A stretch of DNA of 64,000 bases from Cephalotus follicularis (GCA_001972305.1 BDDD01000910.1:364404-428403); one strand, 5' to 3'. Numbered from the stretch's first letter, positions 51,231 through 63,700 are shown. Program-made: numbers and translations. Notes: generated by a model not told the origin, from the sequence alone.

Positions 51231-54200
51231 TCAATTAATGCAACCCTTCCCATCAAAATTGATAATGTCGTTGTGCCCTGCATTTTTGTCAGTACTATTC
51301 AGTGGATAAATAATAGATGTAAATTAAACTCTCGGATAAGCTCAAAAGATTTAGACTCAAGCAATGTAAAAGAACCAACGCACAAACAATGCCGGGGATA
51401 GTTGTACTTGTGTGCTATTATCTTGCCAAGTCAATTACTGTTATTTGATGAATGCAAGATGACAAATGCAACAAACATTAAACTGTGTATGTTACCCATT
51501 GTAAATGCTCCATGGTTAAATCTATGACATTGGCAATTTTAATTTGGACTTAAAATGGTTTTGCAGATTTACCAGAGATAAGTGCAAGAGACAAACCTTG
51601 AAAGCGAATTGTATTTATCTCTGACCCTCTTTGTTCTATTCCATCGTCAGTTAGCAATGAAATCCCGGATGAAGTAATGTTAAAAGGAAAAGCCAGAGGT
51701 GGCGACATCGGAGATTTTGCCACCTTTAAAAACCTCTGACCTGCAAGAGAAAACAAAATGTTGAAAGTAATGAAGAAGAAACCTTTGGACTTCACATGCC
51801 ATCTTACTCTCTCTGAAAGGAGATTTTCTGCTTGGAAAAAATAACAAAACAACAATCATAAACAATGTTCTAACATTCGCATTTGATGGACATATTTAAT
51901 TTTAACATACAGAGGAAAAGTACATCCAGAGTAAGGCTTCAATAAAAGTATTTAACGGAAGCAGTTAATTTCAACATGCGTTAAAAAAAACAAATCTCTT
52001 TTAACATACTCAAGGCTTGTGTTCAGTTTATACTATGGGAACTGTTGTGGTGACCTGTTTTAACTTCAAGGATAAGACGAATTGTTACAGCATGAGCCCA
52101 ATGAATTCCCAAGGCAGCAATAAGATGAGAATCATATCTTCTGAGATCCTCAACAGTTTCACCCCTGTGCCCTGCACAGAATAAACAATATTGAGTTAAC
52201 AAAATAAGACAGAAACTTTCACAATAAGATTATGCCATTATACATTGGAAAGAATACTGGCAGGCTTCATCACGGCTTTGAGATCTCACTTGGTTTGTCA
52301 CTACAACGGGAATTCTCGAAAATTCAGCAAGTGACCTACATTTATTGGAAATAACAACATTGCTTATAGGGAAAAGCAACCACCTTAAGCAAAAACATCC
52401 CTAAGCACAGTAGTTAAGAGGATAAAGTTATCACTTGATGAAGGAAATATGCCAACCCAATGAATATTGTCTAGCAGTTCCCTGCTCACATTCCCTGTAC
52501 AGAATACATTGAACACTGCTTTAAAAAATCGGGTCAGATTTATCATACATGGTTGTATGATGATCCTGGCCTATTTCAAGTAATTGAGATTAGTCTTTTT
52601 TAACTAGGAAATGGCTAAATTAACAATTAGCTACTACAGGCACAGTCACTTTTACATGTCAATATGGCATGGCCTCAGTTATCTAAAAATTTGGCCTGTC
52701 AATCTCCAGCACCCTACCTTGCTCAGATGCTCTTCAAACACGGAAAACCGTAAGGCGGATTCGGAAGATTTAGATTTATAAGTTTTTCAACCAGGTCATC
52801 TCTGTTGTAAATATAAGGGCAATACGCAGGGTTATCGAGGCATATGGCCTATCAAATAGGACAACGGTATAAACGCAACGAAAGGTGTCTCTTAATATAA
52901 TAATATTTGTTGTCATTGAAATGTAGATTAAAGACATGCAGCCTCTAACTCAAACTATCCTATATCCAACAAGCTATATATATAAGAGTTGTGATAAGAC
53001 AAGAACAGACAGGCTATTTACAACAGAATCCTTGCCTGGTCCTGGATTGCCATATTTAAGGATGAATTGCTGGAACAGGTCATAATGTTAAGTAACTCAC
53101 CCTGAGAGAAGAGCAGCCATGCTATCAACCACTAGCAGCTTCACTTGGTTTTGAAGGATGGAGACCTTGATTTGTTGTAAACTGGTCACATCAGATAACA
53201 TTTAGTCCACTAAAAAATCTCCAGTCTTTTATTTAGGCATTAAGGAAGCAAATACATATTCTACAATTAACAGACAGATTAATAATTTCAAACTTCCACT
53301 TAATATAACAGAGTTGCATAACATGCAAAACTAAAGTTTCTTGCTAAGCTTACCAAGACAGAAATGACAGTCAATGAAATTCAGAGATGCCTAGCAAAGA
53401 TACCCCATGATGCAAGAGAAATTCCAAATCTTTCCAACAAAAACCACATTAGCCGCTCATGTTCCAATCAGCTCAGGCTTTTTTCAAAGAAAAAAATACC
53501 ATTGACGGCAGTCCCGTACGAGTTCTTCGAAAAAATTTATCACTCCTCAATTCCATTTTGAGCAACACAAGTATAACTGAAACCTTCCATATCTTTATAA
53601 GAGGCCTTACGCTGGGTGAAAGCTAGAAGATAAAGTTTCCTTTTTTCTGTCTTTCCATTCTTTTCCTTTTGAGTGAAGAAGTAATAAAATGTTGAACAAT
53701 GCCAAATGAAGGGGTGCAGCAAGTATATAGAAAGCAAGAGAGTAGACATGAAGTAGAGCTTTCTACAGTAAGCCCCCCATCTTTACATGTCTCATCCCAT
53801 GCCCATAATTGTACAATCTAATGTTAAGTCCTAGCTGAAATTCTTGAGTACACTGAAGGAGCTAAGTTTGTAGAATGACTGAAATATAATACTTTAAAGC
53901 AACGATCAACCCATCAATATTGTGGCTTAATGATGTATCATGTCTCAGCATACCATGCCTCTTCATCTACAATGACATGTTAAGCTGGACAAATTCTAGT
54001 TAAACAATATTCGACTTTAATATCCATTTATATCGATCCCTCGTTTTCCTTTTTCTTTTTTTGACTGCCTCAGCTTGTGTCCTAATTGACCAACCGCTTT
54101 CTAACAAAGTCTTCAGTTTGAACCCCTGTCACCTCTCTACTGGTCCAGTCCTGGTTTTCATTGTGCTTAAAACAAAAAAAAACCATCTGATTTCCTATCT

Positions 54201-57200
54201 TGTCACCTATTGATGAACCTCAATGTTCTTACTAAATGCTAATGAAATAGTTTTATTTTAATGCACACCTCTCAGTGAATTCAGAAAGTGACGTCGGGCG
54301 CAAAACAAGGATCCTACCAGCCATCTGCAATAGAAATTAGTAAATAACATCTTAATATCAAATGATATTACAAAATACCAAATGAAGGGAGAAAAAGAAC
54401 TACATAAAGATACAATTTTCACAAACCTCTTGTGCCATTCCTTTCATATGAAATAGTTCTGGGAAACTTGTGACTCCAATTTCTATCATCCTTACAAAAG
54501 CAACTCTTACAATTTCAAAATTTTGTGTTTCTTACAAAAGCAGTGTCACAAGCCTGAAAATAAGCGATTCTACATATTTGTGCTTCGAGTACCTTCTTGA
54601 ACTAAACTTGGATTCTACATCAATATATATCACACGTCCACCTAAACCTCCATAACTTGCTGGCAGTGAAGCCAATAATGACAGCTTAAGGCAAAACTGC
54701 ATTTCAATCAAACAAAGATTGGAAATTCACCCAATCAGACAGCAAGTATAAACTTTATATCTTATCAAACATCTCATAGGTCAATATAAGTTAAAGAAAA
54801 GTAGTATTACAAGTCTTGTAAAGCAACACAACCCTAGTGTTCCTACCACATCTGGGACTCAACTAGACACAACAAAGCCTCCACTTTTAACAACTAGGTT
54901 CAGATGTGGACAAGGACGGAGCCACAAATTTTATATTGTAAGTTCAATTTAAAACTCTATAAGTTATTGATGACTAGCATAAAATTTCTAATACGATAAA
55001 AATTTGAATATTAATATATGAGAATACAAAAGGTTAAAACTAATTTTGGTATGGTTTTCATAAAAGAACAAAAATAAAAGTAAACCATCAAGCTTATTTA
55101 TCCTTAAACTGAGCTTGTCACTTTCTCATTTCATTGTTTGCTTTGTGTGTGGGTCGTGTTTACTAGATAGATAAGTCAAAACTCTTTTAGTGACTAGTGT
55201 GGTGGGCATGGTGAGTGACGTGAGTAAGGAGAGAGTTCTCCTTGTAAAGATAGTAAGCTCATATGTGACTTTTGATCCTTTTACTCTATCTAACACGTTA
55301 TATTATTGGTTGAAGGGGTCAATTTTAAATGAAATATTAATCTGATAAATATTTTAGTACATATATTAATGGCACCTTAAAAATTTTGGGAACATATTAC
55401 TAATAGCATCCAAAGCAAAGTGTGTCCTCGCTTTGAGGGATACACCCTTCTTGTACTCGCAGAAGCTCGAACTTGGACAAATCTGTCCGTATTGTGTATT
55501 CGTAGGTCTTTATAAGCCAACAATCATTCACAGATAACTTCATTTTGTCCCTACTCAATGCTAACTCTATGTTCTCATGAATACACTCATTTCTAGATCC
55601 ATATTTTTCTATACAACCACTCATTTACCTCAAATATTCTAGATTGGCCAAGAACCCAAGTGACATAAATACTTCAACAAGCATGAAATGCCCATGCCAA
55701 AGGCTGTTATGCCTCCAACCCCTCCTACACTCAAAAGATATAGTATTCATAAACCCATTAAAAAACTTGTTCACTTAGGCGTCTACAAGCCAAAATACAT
55801 ACTTCCAAAGATAATGGCTTCAATATAAAACACGAATTCACAAGACCACAAAACACGTTAAAAAAAAGCATAAGGTTTTTAACAAAGCACCACCAAATTC
55901 AGCAAAATAATGCTCATCTCTGATAGCTTTACTGCTCTATGGAACCTGAGTTTTAGAAGATAACAAAAGATGCGAGCTCAAATAGTCCAGTAAGGTCATC
56001 AAGTAACACACAAGAAAAATAGTTATTTGAAACTTGCCACAAGAAATAGAAAATATATTGCATAACCAAAATAAGACAATTTTGATGAGTTAGAGAATGT
56101 ACACTGTGTACAATAGAAATATAATAAATAATTGAGGCATTTTCTCAATCCTATCCGAACCATTCTTCGTCAATAGCCAATATCCTGACTACTATCCTTA
56201 CATCATATTCATGCGTGCGGGTTTGCTCAGGCCCAAAGATATATGCCAAAAAAACACATGTTAAAGAGCTAACAAGGCATAATCGTCAACAAGATATGAA
56301 TCCCAAACATGGATTTCAAGAAATAATAAACATAGAAAGAAAGTTCATTCGTTCAAGAATAGGCTCATAATAATCAACAAGATACGAATCACAAGCATGA
56401 ACTTCACGAAATAATGACATAACAAGAAAGTTCAAACATTCCAAGATAAGCTCATAATAAATTACTTTAATGTTCAAAGAGTATACCATGCAAAACTAGA
56501 TATCGACAAAATCACAACGAAGAAAATCAATACTGAACAATGAACAAAAATGGATTGTTATTACTCAATGAAGACAACACTAAAAGAATCAAGGGATTGG
56601 ATCCTACCTTAAGCACACAAACACTCTTTCGCAAGCCTAGCCCAAACCTTGGCTTTAGCTCAGCCTAAACCATCGCATAAATTCGGTTAAGTACTAAGCG
56701 GCTTATCTTAAAGGTGCACGATGTATGAGGCAGGAATTCTGATTTGCTAAAGTTACGACCAAGATGTGGAGTACTAGACTCCACCTGAATGAATGTAAAT
56801 CACATATTTCTCAGAGATGTAAGTTAGCAGTCATACTATGATGCATGAATTCTGATTTGATAAAGTTACGACCAAGATGTGGAGTACTAGACTCCACCTG
56901 AATGAATGTACACAATATTTCTCAGAGATGTAAGTTAGCAGTCATACTTGTGTTTTGCCAATTCCAGATGGACCAACCAACTCTGTCAAAACACCAAACG
57001 GCACCCCCCCGCATAAGGCTGCATCCAATCCTTTCAAACGGGTAGGCAGATGGCCAGCCATGTGCTCGCCTTGAAACCGTTGCTCCAACAGCAACCGTGC
57101 CTATGCACACAACTTAAAGTCTTAAACCAATAATCACAAAAAGAACAAAAACATTCTTCTTTTTCTTTTTCCAATACGACGATTAACAATAACTGACTAC

Positions 57201-57773
57201 TACCTCCATGATTTCAACATTTAGGTGGGTCATACCAACGAGATATCCCAATCGACGATGATTTTAGTACGTCCATGGACGCACAAAAAATGCTAAAACT
57301 ATAAAGTCGATATAGTTGGTACTACAGTAATACTAAAATTAAGATTTCCTTTAGCAACCAAATAACCAAAAACAAAAAATATATACAGAGAGAGAAGTGC
57401 TCACAGTTTGATGAGGAGGACATGTAATTTGACTGATATGTGCAATAGCAGTTCTCACCTCAGCCAAACCCACCCCTAGCAATTCCATCAACTCGAATTC
57501 GGTTACAGATAACGCTTCCTGATAAACCAAAAACAACATATTTCAAAAAACCCCCAATTTTTTATTTTGACCTTATTAAATTTCTACATATATGAAGATG
57601 ATTTATTTTAATATAGTCACATTAACAACCTTAATAGACCTGAATATATATACATGTATTGAAAAATTAATGGAAGGATTGTACATAACCTTGGCAGTGG
57701 TGATGTTACGAGCTGCGAAGATATTTGCCATTGATTTGGGCAGCCCCATTTCTTTTATTAGCTTGTTTGCCAT
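51231..57773 (-). CDS. RAD51B: DNA repair protein RAD51B, frame broken in exon 8
   Basis: Twelve GT-AG exons: 57773-57690, 57518-57405, 57100-56948, 54696-54593, 54490-54427, 54324-54269, 53181-53102, 52494-52435, 52335-52244, 52171-52055, 51740-51597, 51277-51231. The protein would be about 371 residues, the usual plant length. It starts MANKLIKEMG. Residues 109-116 are the Walker A GPSGIGKT and about 207-211 the Walker B LLVVD. Other family text includes GGRVIYIDVESKFSSRR, SRIPVVVTNQVRSQSRDEA and KVAKSPMSPPLAFPFN. RAD51B acts with RAD51C, RAD51D and XRCC2 to load RAD51 on single-stranded DNA during recombination repair. The exons sum to 1115 bases, one short of a whole frame: exon 8 should read on into EQGTARQYSLGWHISFIK, but its first bases (CAG/GGAATG) lack one G. 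All other phases fit, so this is a recent single-base loss or a sequence error. Confidence 0.92.
56725..56947. repeat. 111-113 bp tandem duplication at RAD51B intron 3 donor
   Basis: Two near-identical copies begin GAATTCTGATTTG at 56734 and 56847 and end GTCATAC at 56836 and 56947. The second copy ends exactly at the exon 3 donor, so the duplication carries a second GTATGACTGC donor sequence into the intron. Confidence 0.9.
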
Positions 57774-57841
57774 TTCTACTTTTCTTCTCTCTCTGGTCTC
57801 TAATTCTAGGGTTTTAAAGCATTATTTTGTAGCTCAATGGA

Positions 57842-57850
57842 TTTCCCGCC
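57842..57850 (-). promoter_or_regulatory. E2F-type site upstream of RAD51B
   Basis: TTTCCCGCC on the plus strand (GGCGGGAAA on the coding strand, within TTGGCGGGAAATCC) matches the E2F consensus. It lies about 70 bp upstream of the ATG. E2F control of S-phase and repair genes is well known in plants, so RAD51B is plausibly induced at G1/S. No binding evidence exists here. Confidence 0.65.
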
Positions 57851-57867
57851 AATTTCACTGGTTTTAC

Positions 57868-57876
57868 TATTTATAG
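57868..57876 (-). promoter_or_regulatory. RAD51B TATA box
   Basis: The coding strand reads TATAAATAG, about 95-103 bp upstream of the start codon and just upstream of the E2F-type site. Transcription would start near 57840, giving a short 5' UTR. Confidence 0.6.
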
Positions 57877-58374
57877 GTGGTGGCAACGTGTATCATCACA
57901 GGAATAATAACTTAAATAAATTTAATTTATAAATTGTCACTTATCCAATGTTTTTGTTTAAGTTATATTTGAGAAAATGTACAAGGATTCATGATTTATA
58001 TTATTTTAATTTCATTTTTGAGATTTGACATTATTATATTTATTAATTTACTTAAATCATGCACTCAGTACATGAATAATATAAATACAATAAATATATG
58101 TGACATAACATATAATATAATTTACGTTATATAACAGTTTTTTAGAATGAAAAAAAAAAAAAACCTTTTGTAACTTAAAAATTAACAAACAAATACAAGG
58201 GATTGTAAATCAACCTGAAAGAACAAATTGTACTTTTACAAATGTGAGGACAAAATGTTGACATGGTTTTGGGTTTTCCTTTAGATGTTGTTTTAGTTTT
58301 TTTTTTTTTTTTTCTTCAATGGGATAGATATGAAAATTGAGAAAAGGAAATGCAAGTTTTATTAACGGAGATAG
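57877..58374. other. RAD51B upstream region
   Basis: AT-rich intergenic DNA with poly-A and poly-T tracts (58148-58162, 58297-58313). No further regulatory motif is claimed. The gypsy fragment begins at its right end. Confidence 0.35.
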
Positions 58375-59206
58375 GTACACTTTGGAGTCATGCAAGCTCC
58401 TAAGAATGACATTTTTAGACCATGGGTGAGACAATTTGTCATTGTTTTCTTGGATGACATTTTAGTCTATAGCAAAAGTCTAAAGGAACATGAAAGACAT
58501 CTCAAGCAAGTTTTAGATAATGTCCAACCAACTTTATGCTAAAACAAGCAAGTGCTAGTTCTGTCAGAATCAAGTAGAGTATCTGGGCCACATTGTGTCT
58601 TTCAAAGGTGTAGAGCCTTATGAGAAGAAAATTCAAACAATGTTAGAGTAGCCAGAACCTGTAAATTTGAAACAAATAAGGGGTTTTCTATGGCTAACTG
58701 AGTATTATAGAAAGTTCATCCATCATTATACTAGTTTGGCAGGCCCCACTCATTGATTTATTAAAGAAAGATGTCTTTCAATGGACTGAAAAAACTGCCA
58801 AGGCATTTCATACTTCCAAAATAGCAATGACAACCAACCCAATTCTTGCATTACCTGATTTTACTAAAACTTTTGTGGTGGAGACGGATGCTTCAAGAAT
58901 AGGGATTGGGGCAGTCTTGAGCCATGAAGAACATCCTATAGCTTATTTTTAGCAAGAAGCTTTCTACAAGGATGCAGACAGCCTCCACTTATGTTAGAGA
59001 GTTGTATGTTGTTACTCAAGCCATTCTTAAATGGAGGTATTATTTGTTGGGAACGTATTTCTTGATTAATAGAGACGGTAGAAGTTTTAAGCATTTAATG
59101 AGCCAGACAATTCAGACCTCTGAATAGCACCAATTTTTGAGCAAATTGTTGGGTTATTCCTATACTACAATCTACAAACCTAAAAGGGATAGTAATGCAG
59201 TCGATG
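58375..59206 (+). pseudogene. Ty3/gypsy RT-RNase H fragment
   Basis: The first part reads FGVMQAPKNDIFRPWVRQFV, then VFLDDILVYSKSLKEHERHL, the gypsy RT core with its FLDD box; five or six residues (TFQxLM) before NDIF are missing. After several stops the RNase H part appears: NPILALPDFTKTFVVETDAS, IGAVLSHEEHPIAYF, TYVRELYVVTQAILKWRYYL and SKLLGYSYTTIYKPKRDSNA. It stops at VD where the LTR begins, so integrase is absent. Frameshifts and stops are numerous. Confidence 0.88.
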
Positions 59207-59765
59207 TGTAACGCCCGAGATTTTTACTTGATATATAATTGTAATCCTCGTTGTGAAATGTCACGGATTAATGAGAAATGGCGAGTTACCCATTTGATGA
59301 TGTTGTCTTTGACGTAAGCAACATCGAAAGGTTACTTTGAATTTAAATGTTGGAAAATTTGGGCTTAATGAGCAAAGCGTCGACGCCTTGTCAAACTGAA
59401 ACGCGCGTTCTATTTGAACGCTTAGACGTCGACGCAATGGATAAGCGTCGACGCCAATAAAATAAAGCACTAAAGCGCTGACGCTTAAAGATAAGCGTCA
59501 AAGCTTTGAGTCGTATACCAGACATGTTACAATGCTGATGGAAACGTGGTGCAAGGGGGCAAGATGAGGTCACTTTTCAGGCGCCTTATCATGAAATTTA
59601 AGACGTGTTGGGCATGCATTAGGCGGCCCTGACTTACCAGGATTGATGGGGAAGGAAAGAAAGGACATGTGTGTGCATGCAATAGCCATTTAAGAAAGAG
59701 GATGACAACTGGTGCGTCATGCAACCAGGTGTGATGAAGGGATGGAATCTGCCTTACATGCAAGG
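59207..59765 (+). repeat. gypsy-type LTR fragment with AAGCGTCGACGC repeats
   Basis: It begins TGTAACGCCCGAGATTTTTA, a common gypsy LTR start, directly after the gypsy pol fragment. Between 59376 and 59510 the phrase AAGCGTCGACGCC and variants recur about five times in both orientations. The right end is cut where the family-A copy 4 begins, so the LTR end is not seen. Confidence 0.6.
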
Positions 59766-60483
59766 CGCCACCGCATCTGACCGAAACGGCTGCGTTGACC
59801 GTGGCTGCCTTCACCGCCGATCTGCGTTGCCGGAGTAGTCACGGGTCAGGGCTGGTCGCGTTCGAACCGTCGTAACACCAGGATGCCGAAACTGGGTTCG
59901 CCTTACCGTGACGATCACCGGAGATGGCGGATCGACGCAAAACAGAGGCGGAGAGAGAAGGGCTTCGTGCGCCCCAACGGCGCGGTGGTGAGGCTCAGTG
60001 TGCTCAGGAGGTGATGGCGGTTCGACCGGTAGCTTCGCCGGCATCAGATCGGCAGTGACGCCGGCTGCAGAGGCAGAAATAGTGAGAGAACGGGAGAGAA
60101 TAGAGAGAAAACGGTAGAGAGGAGAGAGAAAAGACAAAAAATGAATAAAAAATTTGGTATTTCCCTTATATATATATGTTCAACCATAACATATTGGGTT
60201 TTGCCCAGAAATTTAACCGATACGAATAGAAATTGGATCTTTAGGACATACCACTTGGCTTATTTTTTGAATTCAGTAGCAGTTTCAGTAAAACATCATT
60301 AAATTTTATAGCAGAGGAAACTTATTTGTTACGCAGAAAAACCATCAGAATAAATCATAAAAAATTTATAAATGTCGTGATGCATATGTCATGAATGCCA
60401 GAAAACAGACCAACAGTTAGACAGACAGACAGAAAGCCTCGTAGGCTCACAGACATAGACCGTACTAGGACACTGATATCACA
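59766..60483 (-). mobile_element. Family-A LTR, copy 4, truncated
   Basis: The minus strand starts TGTGATATCAGTGTCCTAGT at 60483 and matches the 5' half of the other family-A copies through the TATA box, CT-rich leader and GC-rich block, as far as GATGCGGTGGCGCC at 59766. The 3' half is missing. It abuts a CACTA end on the right and a gypsy LTR on the left. Confidence 0.82.
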
Positions 60484-60744
60484 GCCGTGACACTCGCTCA
60501 TAAGTATTTGCACTCGCTAATCATCTTCGCCGAAAAGTGCTTGCGTCAGCCTCCTTGATATTAGTGAGTGCAATTGTTTATTAGCGAATGCACAGTGACA
60601 CTCGCTAATAAGCTTATCAGTGAGTGTTTGACGTAGCACTCGCTGAAATATCAGCAAGTAAGGTTTAGGCAAGTGTCGTGGCACTCACTAATACCTTATC
60701 AGTGAGTGTCAGAGCACTCGCTGAAAGCCTGTTTTCTTGTACTG
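60484..60744. mobile_element. CACTA (En/Spm) transposon terminus
   Basis: The right end, read inward from 60744, is CAGTACAAGAAAACAGG, close to the CACTACAAGAAAA terminus of plant CACTA elements. Subterminal repeats of CACTCGCT or AGTGAGTG occur about nine times in both orientations within 260 bp, as CACTA ends usually show. The other terminus and the transposase are absent; the left side is replaced by the family-A fragment. Confidence 0.78.
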
Positions 60745-63700
60745 GTGGTGAGTCTCCAGTGACAACTATTTTGGAGGAGCGTTAACTCGCTGTGGGTGGG
60801 TGAGTGTGTCTGTGTGTAAGAAGGGGGGGAGGGGGGGTGTCTCGTTTTATTTCCTATATTATAGTCATTCTATTAACCGTTAAGGTTTTATAAGTGTGAT
60901 TGACGTAGTGTTAAGGCTTGTAACCATGGTTTTATGTAGTGTTAATGTTTTTTGTTAAGGGTAAACTAGTATTATAAAAAAATTGTTACCTCCGTCCATT
61001 CTCATAGTGCCTTGAACTTTATAATGAAAATTAAAAAATCCTATGTGATATTAGAACACAATAATTAATGAGTAAAGATCATACCTGGTTGAGCCATGTT
61101 CAACTGTGCAGCGGGATATCAAATCAGTGCGATCCCAGATCAAATAGACAGGTCTTCCCCTCCTTTTCACCAAACAAAATGTGGTTCTTAGATGGGAATC
61201 GAAAACAACTTATGGTGACAGGAGAGGGGACATAGCCCAATATATATAGTAAACTCTAATGAGCTTTCCCATCATGCTCATAGGTCACTGAAGCCTACAC
61301 TAACCATAATCCACATATACAACCTGAAGTGCGACAGTCCATACAAAGTAGATCACTAAAGGGCTATGAGCCATAAGCCGGTCTCACGGATCATTATCCT
61401 ACCAGTTTTATAAAACAAAAATAACAATTAAGGGAAACCCAATATTTTATAAATATTTCTAACACTTTAAACCTCGGAAATTTTTTTATATTGCTCTTTT
61501 ATTTATATTATTTTTTGATATATTATAATTTTCAAAATAAATATATATAAAGTCAATTATATTGATACTTAGATGTTTATGTTTAAAAAATATAATTTAG
61601 TGTATTGATTAATTATGGCTCAAAAAACACCTTATTGAATTTAAAAAAAAGTACAAGTGTACCTACAGATACACAAATACGTACAAATACATATCTTGCA
61701 TCCGTTGTGAACATGTTTATTTGTATCTATCATCAAGTATACAACTTTACGTGATCTTTTGTCACTGTACTATCTGCCATTGTGACAAATTTTTCATATC
61801 CTCACTAAAGGATCCTCCTTGGTGACTGCCAGTTTGCAGAGACTATAACTGATTTCTTCGTATGCATATTAAAAAAAAAAATTGTTGAATACTTTCACTT
61901 GAAAAGTTTAGGCTTATCATTATTGTCTATTGTTTAGAAAGAGTCTTGTTTCTAATTACGTTACTTCTTTCTTGTCTGATTTTTTGTTTGAAAGAAAAGT
62001 ATGTAATATGTATTGATTGATCAATGTTTGATTCATCCATCTTTTATATATGGTCATTAAATAGAAAATAGAGTTAATATATGTGCTCCAATGAGATTGT
62101 TATGGATGTGATTGTTCTAGTCCATAAATAAATTATTAGATATTTATACGTAATAGATGTCTTTGAAATTAAAAATATATAATCACATAAATAGAATATT
62201 AAACCTAACGATTAGATTTTTAGAATATAAATCATAAATTTGACTATTTGACATGAAATTGATCAAATAACTAAATAATTTATGTAGTTTGATCTCTTTT
62301 AACATTTTTATATGTTAGTTTTCTTCAAAGAAAAAACGTATAACTAGAGGCTCATTTGTCATTTACTAAATAGATCTAACATGTGTTGAAATTGAAATTT
62401 TATATCATTTAATTTTAGCATGTCAAATTGTCAACGTATTACACAATTTGAGTTTTATATCATTTAATTTTAGCATGTCAAATTGTCAACGTATTACACA
62501 ATATGAGTTTGAGAAAGAATAAGGTTTGATTTGGTAATACCTTGGTGTAGTGTGGTATGTTAAGCTGTGCTTTCTTGTGTTGTGTTGCACAATATCGTGA
62601 CTAAAATTATTTGGTAAATTGTTATCACATCAGTGGTGTAAATGAAAAATATATTGATTAATTGTTTAGTGAATATGTGTTTAAAATTGATGTGAGTGTG
62701 TATTACTGAATTGATTTTTTTCATATAGTTTTTGAAGACAATATTATAGTTGTATATTTTGTAACGCAAACTAATAAAACAATCAGTGATTTGATTTATT
62801 AATTTTAATATTTTTTTGTATTTATATTAATAAATTATTACCACCATTATTTATAAAAAGAAAACTTAAAATCATAGGTTTTATTTTATAATAAAAATGA
62901 TAGAAAGTATAGTAATTGATATATAGGGATTTTTTTTTTTAAATTACATAAGAAATGAAATTGTCAATTTTTTTATTAAAATGTCGTGAGTTTTGTTTTT
63001 CTCACAATTTTTTTTTAGTTTTTTTATCGTGAGAATTTGTTGTAGGAAAATTAAAAATCATCACGATAATTACTAATAATTATCAATAATTTAATTACTA
63101 AACACAAAATAAGTGTAATAAGATATCTAATATTAACAAGGTATATAAATTGAAACTCATTCCATAATCTCAAACATAACTTAAATCTAAAACATTATTG
63201 ACTCATTATATTTAAAAAATTTGCCTGTCACTGCAAGATATATAACTCAAAAGTATGTTTCTATAAAAGATAAGCCTTACAATTCATGATGTATAAGTGA
63301 CGGAATAAACGTGCAAATCCAAATTTAAATCCTTTTGCACTTTTCACCGTTTAATATTTATGTTTTCATTAATGTCGTTGGAATTGGGGTGTTTTAAATT
63401 AAAAGTTTATCCCGTGAACGGATTGGGTGCACCCATAAGCAGCCACTCTCCTTCATTCCATTAACTATCAGTGTTTAGATCGAAGGATTCTGAACGGCGG
63501 ATTTTGTATCCGGCGGGAAAAATTGCTCTTTTAAACGCCACACTGTGTATTGCACTGCTGTACAGTTCAATAGATTTAAAAATTAAAATTTTCAAAAAAT
63601 AAATATAAAATATTTAAATTAATAATTTAAATTTATAAAATACATATAGTATATATAGTTTATAATCCAGTCAATTAAAAAAATTAATTTATTTTTAAAA

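Noticed and set aside
54470-54655. Plus-strand open frame in the RAD51B region
   Set aside because: It is antisense to RAD51B exons 4 and 5 and has no independent support.
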